Assembly: GCA_031310005.1 (NCBI GenBank)
Contig: CM062382.1
Coordinates: forward strand, 3,410,001 to 3,474,000
Source of the DNA: Dactylellina haptotyla
Taxonomy: Eukaryota; Ascomycota; Orbiliomycetes; Orbiliales; Orbiliaceae
Direction of reading: 5' to 3'
DNA: 64,000 bases
The position numbers and the translations under genes were made by a program. Shown in pieces: positions 35,063-47,292 of the stretch. The notes under the pieces are model-generated. The model had not been told where the DNA came from. It did not search any database and saw only the letters and a list, made by a program, of their open reading frames with translations. Each line of letters starts with the position of its first letter. The first letter of the stretch is position 1.

Positions 35063-36287
35063 TGTTTTCTTGAAATGATACTGCTCTTTTGGGGCTTATA
35101 TCGTTCGACGGACTGCTTGTACGGTTACCGTATATGCATATAAATGGCTATGGCGTATCTGGATTACAATGGGGCAATATACGAGATAGACATATTTTTT
35201 ATTAATCCGTCGTATCGAAGACCGAAGCGGTCATCTGGCGCGCAATAGCAAGGTCGGAAGCTAGTATTATTGCAAGCTACCTCAAAACCTCGAAAGCAGA
35301 GGAGTTCCTCGGCTCGAAGATTATAAGAACAGGTTCCCCAAACTATATTCTACATTATTAGTATAGCTAGGTACGTTGACATGGACATTGTATTTCCTAC
35401 AAGGCACCCACTGGAATCCCCAGAATAATCACGGTTGCAGCCTAATGTTGGTGTCCGACCAAGCCGTCGGCATCGATACGAGCTGGCGAGGCGGCGTCCA
35501 ACAGGTATCTAAGTACCTATAAATGGGCGGATATTTTGTATTTTTTACAATGGCTAACATAGCTCTTATTAACTATTTTTCTTAGAAAAAAAAAAAAGCG
35601 GCCATAGTTGAGTTCGCGCTTTCCTGATTCGTATAGGTCGCTTACGCCGCGAGCTAGACGGCGGCCGACGGGCATACAGGGTTGGCCTGAAGACCATGAA
35701 CTCCGGCTGGTACCATGGCGTGTGTTGCTTATTTACCTGCCTCGTATCGGTTCCAGGGTGCGAAATGCAGGTCGCAGAGAGCCTGGGTAGATATCGGCTG
35801 CTGCGAGACCATCCTGGTCCTTTCTAGAATTTTCCTTAAAATTTTTGGAGAAGGATGCAAAATTAAATATCTGTTATAGATATATATAGTCGACCGGGAG
35901 GTTTCACTACGTTACATCAAAACAAAGCGTAATATTTCCGAGCTGGCTAGCATATTGTGTGATTTTTGTTTCGATCTAACACACCATCTTGGCACACGTC
36001 AATCTAGCTTATTGGCCTTTAGTCTGCGGCGGCGGCGGTCTTTTGAGATCTCCGACGATATGTTAATCGTAGTATTGGGTTGACATTTCTGTCATGCGAC
36101 TCAAGTCGTGATTGTCATTACAAACAAGTATATTGATTCGTCCCTTTTGATCCAAGGCGGGTCGTGAGGGGTTAGCAGTTTTTGGGTTTTCTATACACTT
36201 TGACCGCCAAAATACAGCTCCTGAACTTTTCTTTGTCGGTAAATTTAAGCTACAGATAGATACTGAAATATTACAGAAAAATACCGC
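35063..36287. other. Intergenic region
   Basis: 1.2 kb without a supported gene between tRNA-Asp and the 3' end of acl2. A GC-richer patch at 35600-35790 gives a 60-codon frame with no features. Confidence 0.4.
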
Positions 36288-38131
36288 TTAAATCTCACCG
36301 TACTCCTTGACCTTTGTCTCAGCGCCCACTGTTGCAAGGAATGGAACGTTAGCAATGCGACTCGATAAATGTGAGCATAGCGGTAAAACTTACACAGCGC
36401 TACTGGTACGATCTCTGCGACACCCATCTCCGGTCCGTAGACCTTGATGTCTAACTTCAATTCGTCACCGGCGGCCTTGATGTTCTTCAAACCCTCCTGG
36501 TAGTTGGGACCTGCTCTTCGTACCCAGATCTTGGTCTTGTGCTCGATCAGCTGAGGCGAAACCTCTCTTAGAGCTCTGATCACGCCCTTGAATGTGGATG
36601 CAACGTTTGTGAAGTTTGCGATACCGCCACCGATGAAGAGGACCTTGCCTTCTTCGCGCATCGGGGAACGGAGGAGGAGGTCGATGACTGTGCGGGCGTA
36701 GTGGAAGGTTTGGGTTTCTGTTGGGGCACCGGAGTATTCACCGTAGTTGGCAAGGTCTTGACCGAAGCCGGCAGCGGCAATGGCATCTGCGTAGACAACG
36801 GAAGCACCACCACCAGCGACGAGAGTCCAGATTCGGCCGTTGGAGTTGAGGACAGTTAGCTTCAGGGAAGCACCGGTTTTCGCGTCCAAAGCGGCAATGT
36901 AGCTATTCAGGCCGGGGTTAGTCGGTTTCTCAAGCAACGTGTATTATTAAAACGGCTGATGCTTACGCTTCTTCCTTTGAGAGTTCACGACCGAACGGAG
37001 CAGGGAATTCTAGTGGTGGGCCGGCGTCGATATCAATCTTGCCGCTGCCTCCGGCATTGATGCCCAAGGCCGCGGGTCCTCTCGCGATGGCCCATTTGGC
37101 ACCACATTCGAATTCCGCGGTCTGGTCGATCTTGGCTGCCAAATCCAAAAAGTGGACAGAGGCAGATGTCGCGTCTTCGTTGGGAATGACGACGAGAGGG
37201 TTGATTTCCAGGTAAGTGAACTGACAGTCAACATAGACACCGTACAGGCGGTTGATGAAGTCTACTAGGACGTTATGCACGAATTTCGGGACATCGGGAA
37301 GGAGTGTGGCAGCAATTTGCTCGTTGGAAGGATATCTGATTATATTGTTAGAACGTGATTTCGGACTGCGGGCAGGGGAGGTGTTCTATGGGAAAATAAC
37401 ATACTCTTTAAGGTCGACTGGGATGAGGATCTTCTTCGCCTTAGCATCGACATCACCGACATCGACACCTCCTTCGTGTGTGAAGAGAATATAGTCTCCC
37501 TATGTACATAATCTCGTCAGCCTGGGTGCTTCAAAGGCAAGGTGGGACCCGGTAAAGCCTAAAGCATTGTGGGGGTCAAGCCCAAGCCGCCTAGCTTCCC
37601 TTCGTCCGGACTCGCGGTTTTTATATAAAAACTTTGGTCTCGTCGCCGGTATAGGAGCATCTAACGGCCCCAAAAATTGAATTTCGAACTCACCTCTCTC
37701 AGACTGTGGATATTAACGTAGTACTCCTCCTCCTGCTTGTGTGGCACGAATGGCTCGACCAGGAACTGCCTCAGAGTGCCCGTCACGGTCTCGACCTGCA
37801 CCGGCTTACCGGCTCTCTCCAAAACCCATTGCTTAGCTTCGGGCCAGGTCTTGTTCAACGCCAACAGACCGCTCTTGCCTCGTCGCTTGATCAGCTGATC
37901 GGGCTTTGCGACGAATTTGGCTCCCGGAGCGAGCAACCACGGGTAGGTGGACTCTGCAGCTTCCAGGATAGCTTCTGGAGCAGTATCTTCGGGGAAATGT
38001 AAGGAAGCGAGCTTTGGGGGAGCATTGTGCGGTGGCGGAGGCAGGGTGGAGGTGATGATTGCTGGAGAGCGGGTGAGGTGGTAGTTGAGAATGGCCTTGC
38101 CGTCGGCCTCAAGAACAGACTTCGCAGACAT
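36288..38131 (-). CDS. acl2: ATP-citrate lyase subunit 2 (ATP-grasp, ACLA-type)
   Basis: Five exons on the minus strand (38131-37694, 37499-37405, 37335-36967, 36902-36394, 36328-36288) give 483 residues, and every phase closes. In the cytosol the two-subunit enzyme converts citrate, CoA and ATP into acetyl-CoA and oxaloacetate, supplying lipid and sterol synthesis and histone acetylation. This subunit is the N-terminal half of the animal enzyme. An ATP-grasp fold ([20 protein letters not shown] and [10 protein letters not shown]) is followed by [20 protein letters not shown] and the metal/ATP segment [12 protein letters not shown]. The citrate-binding domain follows ([62 protein letters not shown]). 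Length is normal. It is transcribed away from acl1 across a 2.0-kb spacer, so co-regulation is likely. The small last exon (41 nt) ends KVKEYGEI. Confidence 0.97.
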
Positions 38132-38767
38132 GGTGGAGGGTAAAAGAGATCAGATCAAGCTGGGAGGGGAATTGGGTCTCTGAGGGTTCAATCGAATCAG
38201 GCTCTCAATTGAAGGGAGTGGTGATGTTATGAGGGAGGGAGGAATGAATGGGGGAGCGGAGGTCGACAAGGTTGAGTTTCGAGCTCGTTTTTTGTTGTGG
38301 TTGCGTGTGGTGGGCCAACCCAATCGAACGTCCGACAGCTAACTTAGCTTCCCTGCTGGGTCCGTCTACGCTACGTGGGAGGTATACTATTGTATGCACG
38401 AAAAAGAGAAAAAAGATGAAGAGAAGGGGATGAGAAGGGAGATATTCGCTCCTGGACGCACAAGTAAGTATGCCCGACAAATGGCCGCCTGCTGGCTCTC
38501 ACAATCGAAGCTTCTGGGTCCCAATATGCCCTTCACCGCTCTCTCACACGCTCACACGGTTGGGTCGTTCAGATCGTATTCTGCTACCCCTCGACAGCTT
38601 CGGAGGCCGACAGAAAACACCGAAAGCAGGCGGTCTCGTCCTTCTACCAGGAAAAACCACCGGCAAGGGTGTCGGGGTCGTGATCGTTTCACTGGCCGTT
38701 CCCAACCTGTTCACGAGCTGTCCCAATCTTTCCCAATCCATTCTTCAGGGCTATGCGCACACCATCG

Positions 38768-38788
38768 TTTTTTTTTTTTTTTTTTTTT
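38768..38788. repeat. T21 homopolymer
   Basis: Uninterrupted run of 21 T, about 640 bp from the acl2 start. Such tracts exclude nucleosomes in fungal promoters. Confidence 0.9.
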
Positions 38789-39724
38789 GAAATTGCTTGA
38801 ATGGCTGCAGTACACGTTTGATAGTGTCGTATCTGAGCTAAGATTGTTGAAGCTCCTTCCTCCCCAACAGCGTGGCCCATGCACAGGTACGAGAAGCTCC
38901 CAAAAGACCCTCAAAAGTCGGGCCCGGAGCGTCCGGCCTCGCGAAGCAAACAAGGGCGGACCCTGAGCCCATGTTCCGCCATGGCGAAGTGGAGTTTGAC
39001 ACCAATTTTGGTGGCAGTTTGACTGAGAATTGTCTGCCCCAACGCTTCCTTTTCTTCTTTCTGGTGCACGACGCGAGAAACAAAGACGTCACAAAGTGTT
39101 TTGCAAGAGTCTTCAGAGAGGACGAGAAAACTTCCAAGGAGAACCGCAAATTGGCCTGGAGCGGGTACCAATGGAGAAGTATTTGACGATTGGGAGCAAT
39201 CCGCCAGCTTTAGGTAGCTGATGCTACGCTTCTGTCGGTGATCGTTGACCATTCGGTGCTTTTGTCAGTTGTCCCCTCGTCGTTTGCATTGGGGTCGGTA
39301 GCGCATTCGTCGATATCCAACATTTTGCTTTTTCTCTCGCCGTCCCGCCAGAAGGAGGGAGGGATGCCACCAGAGGAAGATCCGCCAGGTGGGTGGGCAC
39401 AAGTAAGTAAGTACCTATATGCACACCCATCCTGGCAAGGGGAGGAGTCGAGGAGCACTAGCTAGCTCGAGCTGCGAGTTCGCTGGGGAGGAAAAAAAGG
39501 TCTCGCGTGTCCTGGCTTCTCCATACCGATCGATATAATCAAACGAGTCGGCCGGGGATTTTGGACTCTACGCCTTTAGCTTCTCTCACCCGCTCTCCGT
39601 CCTGACGAACCTCATTCATTTCTTTCATCCTTTTTCATCCCCCTTCTCCGCCTCCTGCTCCTCCTTCCCAGATACCCATCGCCCCTCTCAATTCGTGATC
39701 GAGGGCAAGCTTTGGAATTTGCTA

Positions 39725-40120
39725 GTAAGTACCCTCACTCCTCCATTTGCAGCTTGGAACTTTCGGTTGGGACGACGGCTTGCGTCTGTTTCCGCCTGCT
39801 TTCGCCAGTTGATTGGCAAACCGCCCAGATTCGATTGGCCTCGACTGCTCACCGAGCTTCCTCGAGGTCTTCCTCGGCCGGGGCGAGTGTGATCGGGTTG
39901 AGTGCGAGACTGTCGATGCTTCTCTGCCTGCCCGCCCGTACGGTCCGATTCTGCTGGCTCTGCTGGCGGGCGGTGTTGTTGGGAGCGGCGTAAATTTGTT
40001 GTGTGCTTGCGGATCCACAACGCCAAACCGACGTCCCCGTTCTACAAGAAGAACACGGCCACCTGCGTGTCCTCAAACCGAATCCCTCGAGCTTCCCAGC
40101 TGACCGTTCCCACGATACAG
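39725..40120 (+). other. Possible 5'-leader intron of acl1
   Basis: Donor GTAAGT at 39725, CTGAC branch-like site at about 40100 and acceptor ATACAG at 40115-40120 bracket a 396-nt segment. Splicing it out would leave a leader ending about 50 nt before the ATG at 40171. This is inferred from splice signals only. Confidence 0.3.
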
Positions 40121-40170
40121 CACATCTAGAACTCACATACGCCATCCTAAACACCACAGAAGACTCCAAG

Positions 40171-42447
40171 ATGCCGTCCGTGGCTACTCTCGCTCCCAGT
40201 GCCGCCGCCAATGGCTCTGGCAAGCAGCTCAATGTCAACGACAACATTGCCCGCTTCTCCGCCCCGTCTCGCCCGAGATCCCCTCCTGCAGAGCACACTC
40301 TCTTCCACCCGAAGACGAGGGCGTTTGTATACGGCATGCAGACCAAGGTAAATACACTTTTAGCCTCGATCTGTATTCTGGTGATAGTGGGGTAGGAATT
40401 TTGCCATTAACCCTGGTGTTCCGTAGGCCGTCCAAGGTATGCTTGATTTTGACTACATCAACAACCGCTCCACACCATCCGTCGCCGGTATCATCTACCC
40501 GTTCGGTGGCCAGTTCGTCTCCAAGATGTACTGGGGAACTAGCGAGACCCTCCTGCCCGTATACCAATCGCCCGAGAAGGCCTTTGCCAAGCACCCGGAA
40601 GTCGACACAGTTGTCAACTTTGCAAGCAGCAGAAGTGTCTACACTTCTACCCTCGAGTTGATGGAGTTCCCACAAGTCAGGTGTATCGCCATCATCGCTG
40701 AAGGTGTTCCAGAGAGAGTAAGTTGTGAACATCTTCATTGTTTGTTAGCATCAAGTGACTAAGACAAGAAAAATTACAGCGAGCGAGAGAAATCCTGCAC
40801 ATTGCAAAGAAGAAGGGTGTCACAATCATTGGTCCAGCCACCGTCGGTGGCATCAAGCCCGGTTGCTTCAAGATTGGTAATACCGGTGGTATGATGGACA
40901 ACATTGTTGCCTCCAAGCTATACCGCAAGGGTTCTGTGGGCTACGTCTCCAAATCCGGTGGTATGTCCAACGAACTCAACAACATTGTCTCACAAACCAC
41001 GAATGGTGTCTACGAAGGTGTCGCTATCGGTGGAGATCGGTACCCTGGAACCACTTTTATCGACCATATGCTCCGCTACCAAGCCGATCCAGAGTGCAAA
41101 ATCCTGCTATTACTCGGTGAAGTCGGTGGAGTTGAAGAATACCGCGTCATCGATGCCGTCAAGGAAGGTTCTATCACCAAGCCTATCGTTGCTTGGGCCA
41201 TTGGTACCTGTGCCGATGTTTTCACCACAGAGGTCCAGTTCGGCCACGCAGGTTCCCTTGCCAACTCTAAGATGGAAACCGCAAAGGCAAAGAACCAGGC
41301 TATGAAGGATGCCGGATTCTTTGTTCCTGATACCTTTGAGAAACTCCCAGAGTTGCTTGCCGAGGTCTACAAGCAGCTCGTCGCCGATGGAACCATCGTC
41401 CCAGAGAAGGAGCCGGCTCCACCAAAGATTCCAATGGACTACAGCTGGGCTCAGGAGCTCGGTCTCATCCGTAAACCAGCTGCTTTCATCTCCACAATTT
41501 CTGATGATCGTGGCCAGGAGCTCCTTTACGCTGGTATGCCAATCTCTGAGGTCTTTTCGGAAGATATTGGTATTGGTGGTGTTATGAGTTTGCTGTGGTT
41601 CCGAAGACGCCTACCGGCCTATGCCTCTAAATTCTTGGAGATGGTCCTCATGCTTACTGCCGATCACGGTCCCGCTGTCTCTGGTGCTATGAATACCATC
41701 ATTACTACCCGTGCTGGCAAGGATCTTATCTCCAGTTTGGTCGCCGGTCTTCTGACTATCGGTGAGAGGTTCGGTGGTGCCCTTGACGGTGCCGCCGCAG
41801 AGTTCACAAATGCCATTGACAAGGGCTTGTCGCCAAGAGAGTTCGTTGATACTATGAGGAAGCAGAATAAGCTGAGTAAGTTTAGCCGATCTTTGAGCAA
41901 CATGAAATAAGTAGCATATTAATGGATCGAAATCAATAGTCCCCGGTATCGGCCACAAGGTCAAGTCGCGAAACAACCCGGATCAGCGTGTAGAGCTCGT
42001 CAAGGAGTTCGTTCGTCGCAATTTTCCTAGCTGCAAGATGTTGGACTACGCTATCGCTGTCGAGACCGTCACAACTTCCAAGAAAGACAACTTGATTCTC
42101 AACGTTGACGGTTGTGTTGCCGTCTGCTTCGTCGACTTGCTCAGAAACTGCGGTGCATTCAGCGCCGAGGAGGCTGAGGATTACTTGAAGGTAAGAACAC
42201 CGATCGAATTCTCGCTCGAGACAAATAAAGTGCGATACTAACTTTTATTTCCTTTTAGATGGGTGTATTGAACGGTTTGTTCGTTCTCGGCCGTAGCATT
42301 GGTTTGATCGCACATCATCTGGATCAGAAGAGACTGAGAACAGGATTGTACCGTCATCCTTGGGATGATATCTCCTACATGGGCTTTGGAGGAGAAGGTG
42401 CCGCGCCGGGTGGCGCGAACAGAGCTATGGTTGATGTTGGAAAATAA
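40171..42447 (+). CDS. acl1: ATP-citrate lyase subunit 1 (citrate synthase-like, ACLB-type)
   Basis: Five exons (40171-40347, 40427-40717, 40780-41875, 41940-42190, 42259-42447) give 667 residues, all in phase. This is the catalytic partner of acl2. The N-terminal half is the CoA-binding/succinyl-CoA-ligase-like part ([68 protein letters not shown]). Its phosphohistidine loop is FGHAGS, which accepts phosphate and carries the citryl-phosphate step. The C-terminal half is the citrate synthase-like lyase domain ([104 protein letters not shown]). All these motifs are intact and the length is normal. The short last exon carries the conserved C-terminus. Confidence 0.97.
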
Positions 42448-42821
42448 GACAATAGCCTTAAGGTCTTGTTGTGCGGGTTGTGTATAGGAGATGGGCGAAA
42501 TTTATTTTTTTGGTTGGCGTGCTAGTATGCTGCTACGACTTCTCGCGATGGCGGGTGGTCACGTGAATATATATGTATTTAATTCCAGTCTAAAAGAAAT
42601 GCTAGACCACAGGTGATGTTTTCCACCGTACAGTGTTGATGATTTACGATATAAATAGCTACAAGTGCTGCAGACTTTGAGGGAACCGCTAAACTCCTTT
42701 AAATAAACAAAAATATTGCACATAACTAAATTCAGACTTCAAAAATTGTCACTGAAAAATTTACAGGCGAACTGAATATTATACAAGGAGAATCAAATAA
42801 TATCTATAAGGCTGCCTGCGC
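42448..42821. other. Convergent 3' intergenic region
   Basis: AT-rich spacer between the 3' ends of acl1 and the protease gene. No gene seen. Confidence 0.4.
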
Positions 42822-44614
42822 CTATTCGGGAAGCGCCTTCCTTCCATACATATTGCTGACCATAATGTTCCCAGCACTCGCACCGCGAATGATATCCCGG
42901 ACACCATTCCTCTCCAAGAACTGCTTCATTCCCATCGGGTTTAACTTGTATTCCGGGAAACGAGGCAGGAGATCGGCGATGAGCCCACTAACAATAGGTG
43001 CAGACATCGATGTGCCAGACATATAGGTCTTAGATCTATAGTTAATCAGCCATGGTTAGCAAATTTCTGAAGGTTATACCACACACATTCAACGCGACAT
43101 CAAGAAGAAAACTTACTGAGGTCCCTGGTTATAAGTACTGACAATGTAATGCCCCGGAGCATGCACTGTCACGCACCGACCATAGTTCGAAGACTCCCAC
43201 CTGTTATCGTTGATATCAGTGGCTCCAACGGAGATCAAAGCTGTTTGTAATGACCACGCAGCCGGGTAAATGCCACACGCATCTGCTCCCTCATTCCCAG
43301 CGGATGCGGAGATGTGCATCCCGGATTGTAGAGCGCGCTGGATCAATTGGAAGAAATATTGGGAATTTTCTCCGCCAAAGGACATGTTGACGACGGATCC
43401 TTTGAAGTCCGGCGAGTTCTTCCTCTGCTCGTGGTTTTTGAGGGCAGCCTCGAGACCTTGGGAGTACCAGGCTGCGTTGCCGCGGTTTTGGGCATCAAGG
43501 ACGCGGCAGTTGAAGATGTTGACTTTTTTGGCTACGCCGTAGGCCCTGGAGCCGATGGTGCCGGCGGTGTGAGTTCTGTTGGATTTAGGAGGTTAGTATC
43601 CTATCATATGGCTTTTCTGTTGATAACGAGAACGAAGACTTACCCATGGCCGAATCGATCCTCGAAATCTTGTCCGAAGACAGAGAAAAGGTGCTTTGCT
43701 CTGCCTTCAAATTCAACATGGTTGATATTGATACCGGAGTCAAGGTCGTAGACATCAACACCTGCCCCGGAATTATCGTCAAAGGTATAAGTAAAGCTGA
43801 GATCCGTCACCCTTCTGCCGTTTTGATTTATCTTCTGGGGGTTGGAAATTCTCTCAAGAGGGTATGGTGCTTGTTGTTGTTGCGAATATTTCACGTCTTT
43901 GCGCTCCTGGCTCGTCGAATTATTGGCCGTATTAGCATCACTAGCTGCGGCACTATTGTTGTTGTTATCAGCCGTATTGGTATCGACAGTTGTGGCAGCA
44001 TTGTTGTTGTTACTGGCTGCCTCTGTATTATAGTTATTGGATGTAGCTGGATTATAATTATTGTTTGCAACCGCATTGTTATCGGGAGTAGTTTTGTACG
44101 TATTGCCATAGCTTGCGTATGGAGAGGCACTGCCTCCGTTATTTCCTTGAGGACAGTCCTTTCTCTTGCCAAGTTCCTTGTCTGGAGTTGAACCTATCTT
44201 GACAAATTGCGGTTCGTAAGGCAGGTGCGATCCAGGAACGTCCTTATGGATGACCGGCGCCGGAGGGGAATACTCATGATTCTTCTCTACGTAAGCGATA
44301 TGTGGGAATGACTCGATATGCCTTTTTTCAGCCTCCGACATTCTCAAAGTGAAAGCTCGAGAGTAGTGACCGAATGCACTGAACTCTGCGGAAGCTGGTA
44401 GACGCTTGAGTTTATCGTGGTTGTAACCCATATCTGCAAAGACGTCGTCCCAGGATCTTTTCTCGAGGTCCGAGATAACAGCGAGATATGTTTCAGTCGC
44501 ATTTTTACTTGCGATATCAGGTTCTTTGGCTGGGCTGAGTCCTGGTGATATCGGCCCTGCAAGCCCAAGCGGGATGATTGTGAGTAGTAGGTATGCATAG
44601 GCTGTTGACTTCAT
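42822..44614 (-). CDS. Subtilisin-like serine protease (S8, proteinase K-like) with Asn-rich linker
   Basis: Exons 44614-43644, 43575-43117 and 43035-42822 on the minus strand give 547 residues. Introns of 68 and 81 nt close in phase. A signal peptide (MKSTAYAYLLLTIIPLGLAG) is followed by an I9-type propeptide (YLAVISDLEKRSWDDVF ... GHYSRAFTLRMSEAEKRHIE ... AYVEKNHEYS). A linker of about 100 residues rich in Asn, Thr and Ala then precedes the catalytic domain. The catalytic triad is Asp292 in YDLDSGI, His323 in GHGTHTAGT and Ser486 in GTSMSAP. The oxyanion Asn is in ISASAGNEGADAC. The enzyme is probably a secreted endoprotease that is activated by propeptide cleavage. The low-complexity insert between propeptide and catalytic domain is unusual for proteinase K-type enzymes, where this linker is normally short. 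A TATAAAT box lies 88 bp upstream of the ATG (minus strand, 44696-44702). Confidence 0.93.
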
Positions 44615-44695
44615 TGGGGCTTTCAGGAAAATATTTAGACGAAAGATGTAGAGAAAGGAAGAAAGGAAGATATATGCTAAAGTAAGGTTTTAAAA

Positions 44696-44702
44696 ATTTA
44701 TA
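44696..44702 (-). promoter_or_regulatory. TATA box of the subtilase gene
   Basis: TATAAAT on the minus strand, 88 bp before the start codon at 44614. Confidence 0.45.
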
Positions 44703-47292
44703 CAAATGAGAACAATAGTTGGTGGTACCTGGGTCCCGGCCCGTGTTAGAGAAAATGAGTGTCGTTAAGGAAGAAGTCAACGGTGCAGAATTCTAGATAG
44801 GAGCCGTTGGCTCCTCGGGTGCCATCATTATTTAATATACAGCTGTAAAATCTTGCGCCATCATCAATATTTGCCTAGTCCGCACTAATCGAACATCATC
44901 ATTGACATCGTGAGCCACGGGGCGCCAACAAATGACCGTCCGAACTTCAAAGTGCTCCCTCGGGCTGAGACATTAAGAGGCAGGAACGAGCATTTAGTGG
45001 TGCGATCGCGATCGCATTGACGCCATGGGGTATTAGAGTTACGACTATATCCATGGAACTGCAATAGCCTTGCGTCTGGTAACGAGACGGAACTCGTGGC
45101 AAGAATCGACATGCCAGATCTGGGAGATATTTTGGCCAGAGAAGGCAGTTCTGGAATGGTGAGGCAGAACTGTGTTGTGTGGTATGGCTAGTGTGCCCCT
45201 GGTATCAGACTATCTCAACCTGCGGTTCGAAGAGTTGAGACACTGAATTCGCTCTAGAATACATATTCTCGGTTCGAACCTGAAGAACCAATATGGCCGT
45301 CGCGTCGGACCCATTGTAGTCATAATGGATGTGAGTACTTTCAACTGACTGTTTTACTTTCTTCCCCTCGCGGCCTCATTGACGAAGTGGTAAGCTTGTG
45401 GTATCCACGGATTTCTAGGGGACTAGAATATTGATACTCCACGGATCTGAACGAATAGAGATGGTAAAAGGGTAGTTAGTGAGGCGTAAATGAATTAAGT
45501 GTTTATTGGTTTCGTACAGCCTGGTATGATCTCTTAGTTGATATGCTACGGTTAAATATTCAGGTCGTTAGATATTGACTTCGAAACTTTTCTTTCGGTT
45601 GCTCATTTAATCACGGCTGATAGTCTCATAATGTCCCAAGTGAATAAATAAAATTTGCTCAATTTTTAAAGAGAATTTTGGGATTAGCAGTCGAATATTG
45701 TGACAATTAAGGTAAACCCATGTGATCTTAAGTGTGATGATATATGAAGCATTGAAGAATCAAGTGAACTGGATTTAATGTTAAAACCGTCTTTGGAGGG
45801 GCATCCGTTGCCAAGATACCACTAGTGCAAATGAGGTTAGCCCTATCCGAGATTGTATCCCTTTTTTGGTAAGGCCGACCAGGCCAGGGTGCGGATTTAG
45901 AAGCGGGTTTAACCTTTCGTAAGCAACACGAATTATTTCCCATCCAAATTTCTTAGCACATGGGAAATGTCGAGCTGATCCCAACTTTTGGGTGAAGCAT
46001 CAGCGCGAATTTGATCCCGCCTTTCGGACTTTCCGTAGACGTCACGTGCGCAATGGCAAATCAAAATATTATCTGCAAGTTCTCGTCCGATACCGTAAAG
46101 TTTAATTGATTTATATTGGTGTACCTTGTCACGAACAGTTTATTGCGAGTTCGGAAGCTATCGATAATTCCGATGGTAGAAATTGTTGAAGTAGCTTCGT
46201 ATTCTGCTCGCCTGTCTTGAAACCAAGCGAATTGTGAATGCTCTGTTGTCGATTCCTATGATGATCGGAGGTGGTTTAGCCAAGATAGCTGGATATTCAG
46301 CCTTTGGGCGTTCAAGGATAGCATCGACACTTCTAGCGAATTATTAGTAGAGCAGGCGAGAAAATAATTTCGATACATATTCATCTGGATTGACATAAAG
46401 GCGAATCGATCGAGACGATGCGGCGTGATCGCAAAAGGTCTCCGTGATAGGCAAATGGAGACTTTTCTCGGGACTGAAAACCCTCCGTCAATCCGTATAG
46501 AAAAGAATTTCGGGCCAGTAACGTTACGTATGCGCGAGTATCGCTGCGCGCCAACTGGGTCTCTTGCAGGGAGCGGTTCGTGGCTTTAGGAATTTCGCAA
46601 GGGGCTTGTGAACCGGGTTATGGAGTTAACGTTAAGAACGAAAGGCTGGAAAGTTGCCTATTCAAGGCTAACGTTAGAGGACATACCAACACAACCAAGC
46701 TCGCATTCAGGTTCTATCGCCAGATCAACTGGAATCTTGATTTCTGAAAACGTACAAAGCGGCGTTTGCGAAAGTATATATACAGACCGTCCATCCCACA
46801 ATTCCGACAATAATTTCTCAGCATTTTAAACAAATATCAATATTTACTTACACATTGACAGCTTTACTTTTCGATCGCGATCGCAAATAGTAGTTGCTCG
46901 ATACCATCCCGTAGCTCCACGACAGTATAACATTCAGCACTTCCTACCCCTCAGCGACAAGCGACATACCTACTCCACTCTTTTGCGAGAACGTACATCA
47001 ATTACTAAGATAGAAAACCCGGCATATCTATCATACGAGACACAGACACCCAGCGAATCGCATCCCAATAGCATTAGCTCTGAATTCCGGACTTTGATCC
47101 AGTCACATAAAAAAGGAAATTGCCGTTCGGCACAATCCAGAAACTCTTAACTCATAAGCCAAGCTCTATAGCCTGCCTTTTTCTCTTGTAGACTTCCAAG
47201 CCACTTTTCAGCGCATCTCAATTGAGTGACGGCTGTTACACAGAGAAATACAACACCGACAACACATAACACACACAGACTCCTTCGTCGAA
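44703..47292. other. 2.6-kb intergenic region
   Basis: No supported gene. A TATATATA at about 46775 and AC/CA-rich sequence directly before 47293 belong to the upstream region of the SDR gene. Pairs of GGTTCGAA motifs at 45213 and 45270 resemble a tRNA B box, but no cloverleaf can be folded around them. Confidence 0.4.

Larger units (their letters stand above)
38132..40170. promoter_or_regulatory. Shared divergent acl2/acl1 upstream region
   Basis: 2.04 kb between the two start codons. It contains a 21-T run (38768-38788), CT-rich blocks (39600-39690) near acl1 and a probable 5'-leader intron of acl1. No gene is supported inside it. Frames there occur on both strands together. Confidence 0.6.

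Noticed and set aside
45205-45290. GGTTCGAA/GGTTCGAACC motifs resembling tRNA B boxes
   Set aside because: No acceptor, anticodon or T-stem pairing can be drawn around either copy.
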